From Triplophysa rosa (Eukaryota; Chordata; Actinopteri; Cypriniformes; Nemacheilidae): a DNA stretch of 64,000 nucleotides. Positions 8,911 through 18,055 of the stretch are shown here, piece after piece (within the stretch, counting starts at the first letter, position 1; each line of letters opens with the position of its first letter). Position numbers and translations under genes: made by a program. Location of the stretch: assembly GCF_024868665.1 (NCBI RefSeq), contig NC_079900.1:26474560-26538559 (forward strand), read 5' to 3'. Under the pieces are notes generated by a model. It did no database searches. It was not told where the DNA came from and saw nothing but the letters and a program-made list of their open reading frames with translations.

Positions 8911-9498
8911 TGTTATGGCTCTGCTTCATTTAGTCATGTCTTTCTTGGTCCTGTAGCAGAGCCATGGCAAAGCCTTTGGTTATGTGTGGAGAGAAACATA
9001 TTATTGTCCTTTTGACAATAATATGCTTTCTCTCCAGTGTCTCTTCATTGGCCCCGCTCCTCTCGTTTCCTTGTTATCTTTCCCTTAGTGTTTGATTACC
9101 CACACCTGCCCCGTGTCGTTATCCCTCGTTTGTCTCCCTATAAATGCCCTCATGTTTCTTTGTCCTGTGCTCGTGTATTGTATGTGCTTGTTGGAGTGTA
9201 TGCCTTGTCTTCCCGTGACATTACCTGTATTACAGTTTTTTCTTGCTCGTGCTCATGCTCGTGCTCGTGTTCCCGTTGTCCAGTTCTTGTCTGTTCCAGT
9301 AAGTGTGTAGTTTAGTTCTTTTCTAGTGTCATGTCAGTTTATTTGGTAGTTAGTCTATGTCCTTGTTATCCCTGTCTTTAATTTTATACCCCATCGTGGG
9401 TTTTTGTTTTGTGTTTTTTTGTTTATATAAAGTAATTTTTTAACCCCTTCACTGCCGTTGCCTGCATTTGGGTTCTTCCACATTGTGATTTCGTGACA
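8911..9498 (+). repeat. 3' LTR of compact LTR element
   Basis: 588 bp. It differs from the 5' LTR by about 15 substitutions and by a 12-bp longer GCTCGTGCTCATGCTCGTG run near 9245-9270. Both hairpins are conserved. Confidence 0.9.
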
Positions 9499-9781
9499 TC
9501 TCCTCTCTTCTCTGTCCCCCTCCACCTCCCACCATTACCTTGCTGACTGCTGATGACTTCTTCAAATATTAAGTGGAGACCATCAGCAGGCAATTCTATG
9601 CTCAATACATCCCTGATCTCTTACCCCTCGCTATCCTCGACTCCCTTCTTTCTCTCCCCCTTTGAAGACTGAAGTCTCCAAAATTCTCTCTTCGTCTCTA
9701 CTGCCTCAACTCACATACAATATAAACACCTCCATGACCACTGGTACTGTCCCCACATCATTTAAACAAGCACTGGGAACA

Positions 9782-10180
9782 CCTTTACTCAACTCAACTC
9801 AACTTTATTTATATAGCGCTTTTTACAATTTTCATTGTTACAAAGCAGCTATAAATGAGACATATTGACTATATGCAAAACAATTAAAGTTGTACCTGTA
9901 AAAACAAGAAAAAGGTGAAAACACAGAAGACAGACATACCCACATACAAAACACTCCACACACACAATATGCACACGTACTAACACACATAGACATAGAC
10001 ACACACACATGGATGCGCAGACACACGGACGCGCACGCACACAAACACGTACACAAACAAGTACGAACACACACAGACACGCACGCACGCACAGTGAGAG
10101 CACACATTTAAGATAAAGGAGAGAGAAGAACAGGTCAAATATAACAGACTATAAATTCCTATATGCAATATTAATTAAGT
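9782..10180 (-). mobile_element. 5'-truncated LINE 3' tail
   Basis: Read on the minus strand it ends in AGCGCTATATAAATAAAGTTG followed by AGTTGAGTTGA, the tail of the LINE family at 25802-28025 and 31366-33546. Only about 400 bp of 3' untranslated sequence is present, including a (CA)n-rich stretch at 9955-10095. It sits inside the plus-strand L2. The cysteine-rich ORFs here are translated microsatellite, not genes. Confidence 0.75.
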
Positions 10181-10198
10181 AGAGAAACCAACACTCGA

Positions 10199-10790
10199 CT
10201 CCTCAGTGGTCAGCAACTACAGACCAATCTCACTCCTGACTTTCCTTTCCAAGGCCCTCAAAAGGGTAGTATTTAACTCTCTGCCTATCTCTCACAGCAC
10301 GACCTTTTGGACAATCAACAATCTGGCTTCAAGAAAGGACATTCTACGGAGACCGCTTTCAACTCCTTGTCATCTGTCCTTGTTCTGCTTGATCTCTCTG
10401 CTGCATTTGACACGGTGAACCAACAGATCCTGCTGTCCACTCTCTCCAAACTGGGCATCTCTGGATCTGCACTCAACTGGTTTGACTCTTATCTCACAGG
10501 CTGTATCCTGGAGAGGCGAGACATCCAGATCTCACCAGCTGACAACTAAAGTTCCTCAGCGATCAGTTCTTGCTCCTCTCCTCTTTTCTATATGTATAAT
10601 TTTTATGCAGATGATACGCAGCTTTATTTCTCTTTTCAGCCAGATGACCCCACATCTCTGCCCTTGTCTCTGCCTGCCTTCTGGACATCTCTTCTTGGAT
10701 GAAAGAGTATTACCTACAACTCAACCTCTCCAAGACAGAACTCCTGGTTATACCAGCCCACCCATCAATTGAACTTCCAGCTCTGCCTGC
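10199..10790 (+). pseudogene. L2 reverse transcriptase fragment
   Basis: Continues the plus-strand L2 pol after the insertions. [48 protein letters not shown] and [15 protein letters not shown] are the early RT motifs. The VPQRSVLAPLLFS box has Q-G changed to Q-R. The YADDTQLYF catalytic box (about 10606-10635) follows after a frameshift, then MKEYYLQLNLSKTELLV. Two frame changes and a missing block make it nonfunctional. It ends where LTR-element sequence begins. Confidence 0.8.
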
Positions 10791-10794
10791 CACA

Positions 10795-11287
10795 CCCAGG
10801 CTTCCAGCACTGCTCCACGGCCCGGGTCCGCCTCTGCTTCACGCCCCACGCCCTTCACCAAGTTCTATTTCCCTTCCTCCCCTTGTTCGGCTTTTGCTCT
10901 GTGACCCTCCTGAACACTTGGGACTCTTTGGGGGCTGGGATATGTAAGGGTTATGTGTGTTTTTGTCATGTCTTTAATTTTGAAGTTGTTTTTGTAGTCA
11001 TGGTTTAAAGGTCTCTGTAGTCTTTTGTGTATTCCTGCCCTGATTGTTTCCAGGTGTACCTTGTTACCTCTGATTGTTTTGTGTGTATATATACCCCTAT
11101 GTTTGCCATAGTCCTTGTTGGTTATTGAATGTGTTTGAGTTGTTTTTTGTTCCTCTTATGCCTTTCCATGTCTGATCTTGTTTATGTTTATTGTTATTGG
11201 ATGTTACTTTATTTAGATTAATAAATCACTTAAAAAGCTGCACTTAGATCCAGCCTCTCTGACTCATGCTTGGACTAACTCGCTACA
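10795..11287 (+). mobile_element. 3' fragment of an LTR element
   Basis: 10943-11287 has LTR hallmarks: starts TGTAAGGGTTATG, TATA-like GTATATATACC (about 11084-11094), polyadenylation-type ATTAATAAATCAC (11217-11229), ends GCTACA. A purine-rich tract CTTTGGGGGCTGGGATA precedes it (10926-10942). The interior before it is only about 150 bp and joins L2 sequence. The hAT coding sequence starts directly behind the LTR, so the LTR probably landed in the hAT gene and the left part was later lost. Confidence 0.55.
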
Positions 11288-11679
11288 GCAGCAGTAGCAC
11301 CCTTTCAAAAAGGCCCTTGACAGAAGAATCCCAGCAGAAACTGATTGATGATATGTATGCCACTCTGCTTGGTGCTAGTTCTGAGGTTGCTGGATTTAGC
11401 CTTGAAGGAGAGCTTCTGCAGTACCTGATGGAACCAGTGATTCATAGAAGGATGGGGAAGCCACTTGAATAGTGGAAGCAAAATGAGAAAAGGTTTCCTA
11501 TTCTCGCTCCTCTGTCAAGAAAGTTCCTTTGCCCCCCACCTTCTTCGGTGTCCAGTGAACGAGACTTCAGTGAAGTCAGAGCCATTTATGAAAAAAAACG
11601 AAGCAGACTTACAGGCCAGAATGCTGAAAAACTCTGTTTTCTTCACTACAACCTAGTTCTGCTCAACTGGGAGTATTAA
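11288..11679 (+). pseudogene. hAT transposase C-terminal part
   Basis: Reading frame of the C-terminal dimerisation region of a hAT-superfamily transposase. It holds PLTEESQQKLIDDMYATLL, then WKQNEKRFPILAPLSRKFL, SSVSSERDFSEVRAIYEKKR, and LTGQNAEKLCFLHYNLVLLN. The block order (WK...FP.LA...R, then SSERxFS, then NAEKLxFLxxN) is the hAT C-terminal signature. The frame is open from 11266 to the stop at 11677 except for one TAG at 11470-11472, at the place where relatives have a Y before W. The N-terminal part with the BED finger and the first catalytic residues is missing, replaced by the LTR. Confidence 0.8.
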
Positions 11680-12008
11680 ACCATGCTAACATAGCATTGT
11701 TATTTTTAAGGTGGTTTATTTTTTTATTTTTTAAGTAGATATATATATATTTTGCTTTTATTATCTGACCTGTTTGTTTACCTCATTTAAGTTTTTATGA
11801 ACAAAGACACATTTGTAACTGTGCACTTTATGTTTTTGCACTATTTCAGACCCCTCTATTTATTAGTATATAAATAAGAGTTGAGTTGTTTTGTTTTGTA
11901 TGCAAGGAGGGAGTTATTTTACTTTTTTTTATTGGTTAAAATTATTTTTGAACAAAGACACTTCAGTAACAGTGCACTTTATGTTTTGCACTATTTTAGA
12001 CCACTCTA
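11680..12008 (+). repeat. hAT 3' region with direct repeat
   Basis: TGAACAAAGACACATTTGTA...GCACTATTTCAGACC (about 11799-11860) recurs as TGAACAAAGACACTTCAGTA...GCACTATTTTAGACC (about 11948-12009). The offset is near 150 bp. The second LTR element starts at 12009, just behind the second copy. Confidence 0.65.
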
Positions 12009-13143
12009 TGTCATGATCCCGCCTTCCTAGCAGTTATTTCTCTTGTTCTGGCCGACGGGATCATGACAGCCCAATTTCGTGTGTTTTGTTTTGAAAGCCA
12101 TGTGCTCTCCCGTCCTCCGCCTTAGCCCCACCCCCTCGTTTCCTTATTCATCATCCCATCATTAGTTTACACCTTTCACCTGTTGCCCTCGTTACCTCCT
12201 TAGTTTCTTCCCTATTTAAAGCCCGTGTGTTTTCTGTCTTGTGCTGGACTGTTTTGTTATTCCCCCGCCCGTCTTGTCTGCCCTATAAATTCTTTAGTTA
12301 AAAGATTAGTTTTGTATTTATCCTGTTATGTTCTGATCTTGTTTTCCCCCTCGAGGGATTTTTCTGTTCAGTCTTATTTTCATTCTGTTTTACTAAATGA
12401 GTTTTGTTAAAGAGCTGTCTGCATCTGGGTTCTGCTTCATGCACTTCATGACAGAACTGTACAGCCATTAAAGAACCCAGAAGACAGCTCGCAGGGCACC
12501 TCTCCAGTGTGGATCTCCTCAGGGACCCCTTCAGGGTTGATCTCCTCGGGGTCCCTCTCAAGGGTCAAGGCCGTCGGGGTCCCTCTCCAGGGTAGATGTA
12601 CTCTCCAAGGGTCGATGCTGCCGGGTTCCCCTCAAGGGTCGACGCTGCGGGGTTCCCCTTAGGGGTCGATGCTGTCGGAATCCCCTCCAGGGTTGATGCC
12701 ACTGGGATTCACACCAGAGTCTGCCCCTGTCTGTGGCACTCCCTACGTCTGTTCCTGTCTCTGGGCCACCAGTGTGTTCCTGTCAGTGGGCCCCCTAGGG
12801 GATGTTCCTGGACATGGGCCTCTGGTGTCTGTTACTGTCTGTGGCCCTTCCGAGTGTGTTCCTGTCTCTGGGCCCTAAGTGTGTTTCTGTTTTGGACTTG
12901 TAGTTATTATTTGCAGTCTTTTGATTTTGATTTGTTCTTGTTGTGTTCCCCTTGGGGCCACCATGTGACCTCTCTTGGGGGAGGGGTACTGTCATGATCC
13001 CGCCTTCCTAGCAGTTATTTCTCTTGTTCTGGCTGAAGGAATCATGACAGCCCCATTTCTTGTGTTTTGTTTTGGACGCCATGTGCTCTTCTGTCCTCCG
13101 CCTTAGCCCCGCCCCCTCATTTCCTTATTCATCATCCCATAAT
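12009..13143 (+). mobile_element. Second compact LTR element, right LTR truncated
   Basis: The left LTR 12009-12453 starts TGTCATGATCCCG and ends TTCATGACA. The right LTR starts at 12990 with the same sequence and is cut at about 13143, next to a SINE. A polypurine tract GGGGGAGGGGTAC (12977-12989) precedes it. The interior is 536 bp of minisatellite without pol motifs, so it is a TRIM-like passenger. The LTR begins with a perfect 13-bp inverted repeat (12009-12021 / 12056-12068). No target duplication can be tested because the right end is lost. Confidence 0.85.
12454..12989 (+). repeat. Minisatellite interior of compact LTR element
   Basis: About 12500-12715 consists of 27-bp-like units (AAGGGTCGATGCTGCCGGGT and variants) that translate as SRVDAAGFP-type 9-residue repeats in the 133-codon frame from 12596. 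12720-12890 has a second repeat (GTTCCTGTCTCTGGGCC). A coding role is possible but unproven; no known domain is seen. Confidence 0.7.
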
Positions 13144-13147
13144 TAGC

Positions 13148-13402
13148 AGTCGTGGCCTAATGGTTAAAGAGTCGGACTCGTGACCAGAAGGTTGCCGGTT
13201 CGATTCCCAGGGCCGGTGGGTAACGACTGAGGTGCCCTTGAGCAAGGCACCTTACCCCTACTTGCTCCCTGGGCGCTGCAGTGATAGCCCACTGCTACTT
13301 GTGTTCACGACTTGCTGTGCGTGTGTTCACTACTCTCTGGATGGGTTAAATGCAGAGGTCACATTTCGGTTATGGGTCACCATACCTGACAAATAGGTCA
13401 CT
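13148..13402 (+). mobile_element. tRNA-derived SINE
   Basis: The head resembles a tRNA with internal RNA polymerase III promoter: box A-like GTGGCCTAATGG (about 13150) and box B GGTTCGATTCC (about 13198-13208). A conserved body follows (GAGGTGCCCTTGAGCAAGGC, then CTGCAGTGATAGCCCACTGC). The end lies in CATACCTGACAAATAGGTCA. It adjoins the broken right LTR. Orientation is plus; the exact family is not assigned. Confidence 0.8.
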
Positions 13403-13511
13403 TTTTAATAGAGTTAGTACAAACCCACATACTTTCAGTTAACTAAAGACATATGTGTCCCAAACTTAACTCAAAGCAACAATATAACTTAACTTTTAGT
13501 CCGGCCAATAA

Positions 13512-13990
13512 TTCAATTCAATTTTATTTGTATAGCGCTTTTCACAATGTGCATTGTTCCAAAGCAGCTTTACAGGAGCATATAAGAAAAACACAGAAAG
13601 GTAAAACACATCACAGTGCATGGTGTTTATAGACCAAGCAAGATCATTCTAATAAATAATATCTAATAAATAAATGCAGTCTCCCGGTGAGCAAGCCAAC
13701 ACTGCACTGCTGTGGCGAGGAACCCAAACTCCAATGATGAATAAATGGAGAAACAAAACCTCGGGAGAAACCAGGCTCAGCCGGGAGGGCCAGATCTCCT
13801 CTGACGTGTCATAGCTGCACTCAGTGACCCCGACCAAAAGCCACCGAGCAAACGTCCACGAAAAACAGGGAGAGCCCACCAGCCGCGACCCAAGAAGCCC
13901 CACCCGCCGAAACCATACAGGTCCAACCTGGTCCCATTCCGCAATCGACAACAGAGGAACAACCAGGGAAAAATAGTAATGGCATAATTA
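13512..13990 (-). mobile_element. LINE 3' end, minus strand
   Basis: Starts TTCAATTCAATTTTATTTGT followed by ATAGCGCTTTTCACAATG, the reverse of the tail at 17270-17340. It continues through TGCAGTCTCCCGGTGAGCAA, also shared with 17130-17150, and then about 300 bp of 3' untranslated sequence. No RT coding is left. It forms an inverted pair with 17117-17345 around the Tc1 element. Confidence 0.65.
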
Positions 13991-14371
13991 ACTTTATTCC
14001 TCTGTTGTCCGACATCGACCACAAAACAAGACCAGACCAGACCCACACAGTCCCAACAAATGAAACGCCCCAAACCACAACCAACAAGCCCCCCCACTCC
14101 CCACAAACACCCACCCAGCAACCTCCAATCAAAGTCACTGAGTGCAGCTATAACTTCAAACTGCTGTCATGTGATGTAAGTTTAGCATTAAATACCAAGT
14201 ATTGTAAATTTAGCATTAATGTGACAAGTAGTCCGTCTTTGCTCTTGGTTGGGGATGGAAATAAATATTTTTTTACATTGTACCAAGCAAACCGGCTCAT
14301 TTATTATCATATTTTTAATAGTAAGTACAGTCAAAGTTTTTGTAATTAAGATAATGAGGGAACCAATGATG
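13991..14371. other. No recognised gene; likely old repeat
   Basis: Sequence after the LINE tail repeats short motifs of the neighbouring untranslated region (CCTCTGTTGTC, CACTGAGTGCAGCTATA appear on both sides). Frames of 70-115 codons on both strands have no recognisable domains. Confidence 0.35.
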
Positions 14372-14492
14372 CCATGCCACTGCCCTCCATGTTGCACTCA
14401 CTCATCTGGACAAAAAAGACTGGTACGTCAGAATGATGTTCATAGACTTAATAAACTCCCTCCCGACCCTGCCAATTGACAATAAAGCAGAC
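14372..14492 (+). pseudogene. Small LINE RT fragment joined to a tail
   Basis: The open reading [20 protein letters not shown] followed by IDLINSL is the palm motif in front of the first catalytic aspartate (usual form IDFSSAFN), as in the LINE at 29318-35190. It passes directly into a tail-like GACAATAAAGCAGACTTTGA. A large internal deletion or template jump during reverse transcription would explain the joint. Confidence 0.55.
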
Positions 14493-14888
14493 TTTGACTG
14501 ACTTAAATTATAACATTGTGTTCTTGCACATTGGTCTAAAACAAATCAGTTCTGTTGTTGCTACAAACAATACGAAAACAAAAGTGTTGTCCAAATTGTT
14601 CTATCAGCCTGGTAGAGTATAATTTGTGAGCAATAGCAGGAACTATTTGAAAAAGTCTGTAAAGACTTTCTCCTTCAGAGAAGTAACTGTCTGGCGTTTT
14701 AGTGTGAAGACTTTACTGGTGACTCATGCAGATGTCTAGTGTAGAGTTTTGTTTTGTTTTGTATTGTTCACTTCCTACATTAATACGTCTCTGATGCGTC
14801 ATATAAATACATAACATGATGTGTTAAGTAGAATAAGAAACCCTAATATGCTGTCTGTATTCAGTGGATTGAGGAGTCTTCAAACATA
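14493..14888. other. No recognised feature
   Basis: AT-rich sequence between the LINE scrap and the Tc1 element. I see no gene, RNA or repeat. Confidence 0.4.
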
Positions 14889-14890
14889 TA

Positions 14891-16414
14891 CAGTGGCAAG
14901 AAAAAGTATGTGAACCTTTTGGAATTTCATTGTTTTCTGAATAAATTTGTGATAAAATGTGATCTGATCTTCATCTAAGTCAAGGGTATTGACAAACATA
15001 ATGTGTCTAAAAATAATAACACAAAAAAAATTCTGATCTTTCATGTCTTTATTGAACACATTCATTCAACATTCAAAATGGCAGTGGAAAAAGTAAGTGA
15101 ACCCTTAGAATTAATAACTGGTTGACCCCCCTTTGCAGCAATAACCTCAACCAGGCGCTTCCTGTAGCTGTGGATCAGACCTGCACATTGTTGAGGAGGA
15201 ATTTTAGCCCATTCTTCCTGGCAGAACTGCTTTAGCTCTGTCATATTCTTTGGACGTCTCATGTGAATGGCCCTCTTCAAGTCAATCCATAGCATCTTTA
15301 TTGGGTTGAGGTCTGGGCTCTGACTTGGCCACTCCAAAAGGCGGATTTTGTTTTTCTGAAGCCATTCTGTTGTGGACTTGCTCCAGTGTTTTGGGTCGTT
15401 GTCCTGTTGCATCACCCACCTTCTACACATTTTCAGCTGACATACAGACATTCTCACATTATCCTGAAGAATTGTCTGATATACTTAGGAATTCATCTTC
15501 CCCTCAATGATTTCAAGCTGGCCAGGCCCTAATGCAGCAAAGTAGGCCCAAATCATGATGTTTCCTCCACCATACTTTACAGTTATGATGATATGCCATG
15601 CCCTTTCTACGCCAGATGTAGTGCTGTGTGTTTTTTCCAAATAGTTCAATCTTAGCTTCATCGTCCACAAAACTTCAAAAATTTTGCCCATTTTGCTCTT
15701 TTGCAAACTTCAGGTGTGCAGCAATGTTCTTTTTAGTTAGCAGTGGCTTCCTTCATGGTGTCCTGCCGTGGACACCCTGCTTGTTTAATGTTTTACGTAT
15801 TGTAGACTCATGAACAGAGATTTTAGCAAGTTCCAATGATGCCTTCAAATCTTTGGCTGTCATTCGGGGTTGTTTCTTTACCTCATTGATGAGTCTTTAT
15901 TGTGCTCTTGGTGTCATTTTGACTGGGCGCCCACTTCTTGGTAGAGTAGTAACAGTCCCAAAGTGTCTCCATTTGTAGACTGTAGACTGGAGAAAATTCT
16001 AAAGTCTGTGAAATAACTTTGTAACCCTTGCCAGCTTTATGTAAATCAACAATTCTTTATCGTAGATCCTCTGAAAGCTCTTTTTGGCGAGGCATGGCTC
16101 ACATAAGTGTGTTTTTGTTGTGCAGCGCAAACTCCAAAAGTTTGAGGGGTTAGGTGTGCTAAAACCTGACTCCAATTAGCTTTTTTGAGGTCATTAACTC
16201 AAGGGTTCACATACTTTTTCCACAAGCATTACGAGTTTTTTTTGGTTGTTCTCAATAAAGACATGAAAAATCAAAAAAATGTTGTGTTATTATTTTAGAC
16301 ACATTTTATTTGTTAATACCCTTGACTTAGATGAAGATCAGATCACATTTTATGACAAATTTATTCAGAAAACCATGAAATTCCAAAAAGTTCACATACT
16401 TTTTCTTGCCACTG
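14891..16414 (-). mobile_element. Tc1/mariner element with IR/DR ends
   Basis: Complete element flanked by the TA target duplication (14889-14890 and 16415-16416). The terminal inverted repeats begin CAGTGGCAAGAAAAAGTATG and stay alignable for about 225 bp. Inside each lies a second copy of the core (GTGGAAAAAGTAAGTGAACCC near 15086 on the left, its counterpart near 16205 on the right), i.e. the IR/DR arrangement of transposase binding sites known from the Sleeping Beauty group. The transposase gene lies between them on the minus strand and is dead. Confidence 0.9.
15062..16095 (-). pseudogene. Tc1-like transposase, inactive
   Basis: DDE transposase read on the minus strand. It starts at MPRQKELSEDLR, hits a stop at codon 13, and continues RIVDLHKAGKGYKVISQTL (paired-like DNA-binding part). 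The middle is broken by frameshifts. The C-terminal third is intact in one frame (15062-15457). It includes DNDPKH with the second catalytic aspartate and SQSPDLNPIKMLW, in which the third catalytic residue, normally E in NPIE, is K. It ends VEVIAAKGGQP as in relatives. At least three independent lesions show a long-dead copy. Confidence 0.85.
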
Positions 16415-16416
16415 TA

Positions 16417-17116
16417 TGTTAAAGGTCACTTAACTTGGTGCTCAAATAGCATACTTAAGAATGTAACAACAGAGTGTATAGAAAATAATTCTGACTTGAT
16501 TCTTCCTCCACTCTAGTTAAGTAAACAGAACAGAAAGCATTGAACAGAATCCAGCAAAGGTAAGACCTGGTAAGTTACTGATACAGTTTGATGTTTTCTG
16601 TATGGGTTTATTCTAGGTTGACATACAATGGTGACTCATTTGTTTATCAGAGAACTTTGTGACCTTATAGTCAAGCTGCTGGCTCATGGTGCTGTAATTA
16701 AGCTTCTACAGTTCCCATCCAACTCCACACAGGTGCATTCACACCCCCTGCACCTTCCCGCTTCACTGCACCTTCCCATACACCTGTTGTAATCTTCAAG
16801 GCTCATAGTTCCTGTTTTGCTGGACTTGCAAACAATGAATCTCAATTCATGTGTTTTCCTTGTACAACGAGTGTACACTGCATTTTCTTTCGTAAGGTGC
16901 ATACTTTCACAGCTGTGAAAAAAACATTATCTCAAAAACCCCATGAAATTTGATCTGCTTTTGTCTTTTACTGTCATTTTATAAGAACATTTATACAGTG
17001 AATGTTGTAAACCATGTCTACTATTTCAATGTGAGGCACTGCACTAGTATTGGAACATATTATCATAAAACTGTGCCTTGATACATTGATTACAGCAAAC
17101 CCGCCACAGCAGAGCA
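16417..17116. other. No recognised gene or repeat
   Basis: Flank of the Tc1 element. The 72-codon minus-strand frame at 16684-16902 is cysteine-rich but has no domain signature I know. Nothing else stands out. Confidence 0.4.
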
Positions 17117-17345
17117 GTGCAGTGTTGGCTTGCTCACCGGGAGACTGCATTTATTTATTTATTTATTTATTCATTTATTAGATATTATTTATTATAATGA
17201 TCTTGCTTGGTCTATAAACACCATGCACTGTGCTGTGTTTTACCTTTCTGTGTTTTTCTTATTTGCTCCTGTAAAGCTGCTTTGGAACAATGCACATTGT
17301 GAAAAGCGCTATATAAATAAAATTGAATTGAATTGAATTGAACTT
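17117..17345 (+). mobile_element. LINE 3' tail, plus strand
   Basis: Shares TGTTGGCTTGCTCACCGGGA with 13690-13710 in opposite orientation. It contains an (ATTT)n run and ends AGCGCTATATAAATAAAATTG followed by AATTGAATTGAATTG. It is a 5'-truncated LINE copy reduced to its tail. Confidence 0.75.
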
Positions 17346-18055
17346 ATTTATTGCTTATTTATTACTTATAATACTCCAAACAGTATGTAATTTGAGTTCC
17401 TTTAACATATGATTTTCAATGTATTATAAAAGGCATTAATGCTAGTCTCACACATATTTGAAAAGAAGATGCTATTTGTGTTATTCTGAACATTTGCAAG
17501 CAAGTTTTGACAACTATTGAGACTAACAGTAATGTTAAGGTTATTAGAAAATGTAAGGCTGTATGTTTTTAATTAGTTTAGAAAACTAATTGAGTGCAAA
17601 GAGCAGGGTCAGAGTTCCTCAATAGTAATCCCAGTCACTGTCTCCAGAGGCCTCATCTGAGTCTAGTTCTGGACAGGATGAAAACTCTTCTGTCTCTTCT
17701 GTGGAGCTTCTCACCTTCAGATCAGATGTCCTCCACACGGGGAGCAGATAATTGTAAAGAGGATAGAGAAATATCATGATATGACACAGAATAATATTTT
17801 ACAGTGCATGTATGGTTGCTGCCATCTCTTAAGATGATTACAAGAGATATTTTTTTCCATTTCCTTCAACTCACACATGACAGCTCATGTTAGATCTCGT
17901 TTATTTCTCACTGGTCCTATTGATAGACCATAGCAGAAATTTGTAATTGCTACTAAGATTTAATATAAACATACTGATTTTAAAAGTTGCCACTACATAC
18001 TGTATTCACTTGTGACAGTGTTGGAGGACCAAATTGGATGTTTTAATTGATAATG
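17346..18055. other. Unassigned sequence
   Basis: No repeat or gene recognised. CCTCATCTGAGTCTAGTTCTGG near 17650 reads like single-copy sequence but has no supported function. Confidence 0.35.

Larger units (their letters stand above)
7177..9498 (+). mobile_element. Compact non-autonomous LTR retrotransposon
   Basis: Two LTRs (7177-7752 and 8911-9498, about 97% identical by eye) start with TGT(C/T)ATGGCTC and end with GTGACA. They are flanked by a perfect 5-bp target duplication TCTCC (7172-7176 and 9499-9503), typical of Ty3/Gypsy-like integration. A polypurine tract AAAGGGGGGGCTTC (8897-8910) precedes the right LTR. The interior is only 1.16 kb and holds a gag-like frame plus a proline-rich minisatellite. 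There is no protease, RT or integrase. Mobility must have depended on a partner element. Confidence 0.9.
6620..10800 (+). mobile_element. L2-type LINE, plus strand, split by three insertions
   Basis: LINE sequence occurs in four separated pieces. 6625-6696 encodes KLRAAERKWCKSIDPADL. 7088-7176 encodes AAKTK followed by a degraded segment. 9499-9781 encodes LLTADDFFKY and ISRQFYAQYIP. 10199-10790 is the RT. Between them lie a MITE (6697-7087), a compact LTR element (7177-9498) and a truncated LINE tail (9782-10180). The LTR element separates TTCTCC from TCTCCTCTC of one former L2 sentence, as expected for a 5-bp target duplication. The insertions postdate the LINE; the order among them cannot be read. 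Confidence 0.75.

Noticed and set aside
9838..10107. Cysteine- and valine-rich small proteins on the minus strand (also 31377-31689 and 27745-27978)
   Set aside because: They are translations of the (CA)n/(TG)n stretch in a LINE 3' untranslated region; identical character at every copy of the tail.
13148..13210. Functional tRNA gene
   Set aside because: Box A and box B are present, but the sequence continues into a SINE body and cannot fold into a full cloverleaf with a proper acceptor stem by eye.
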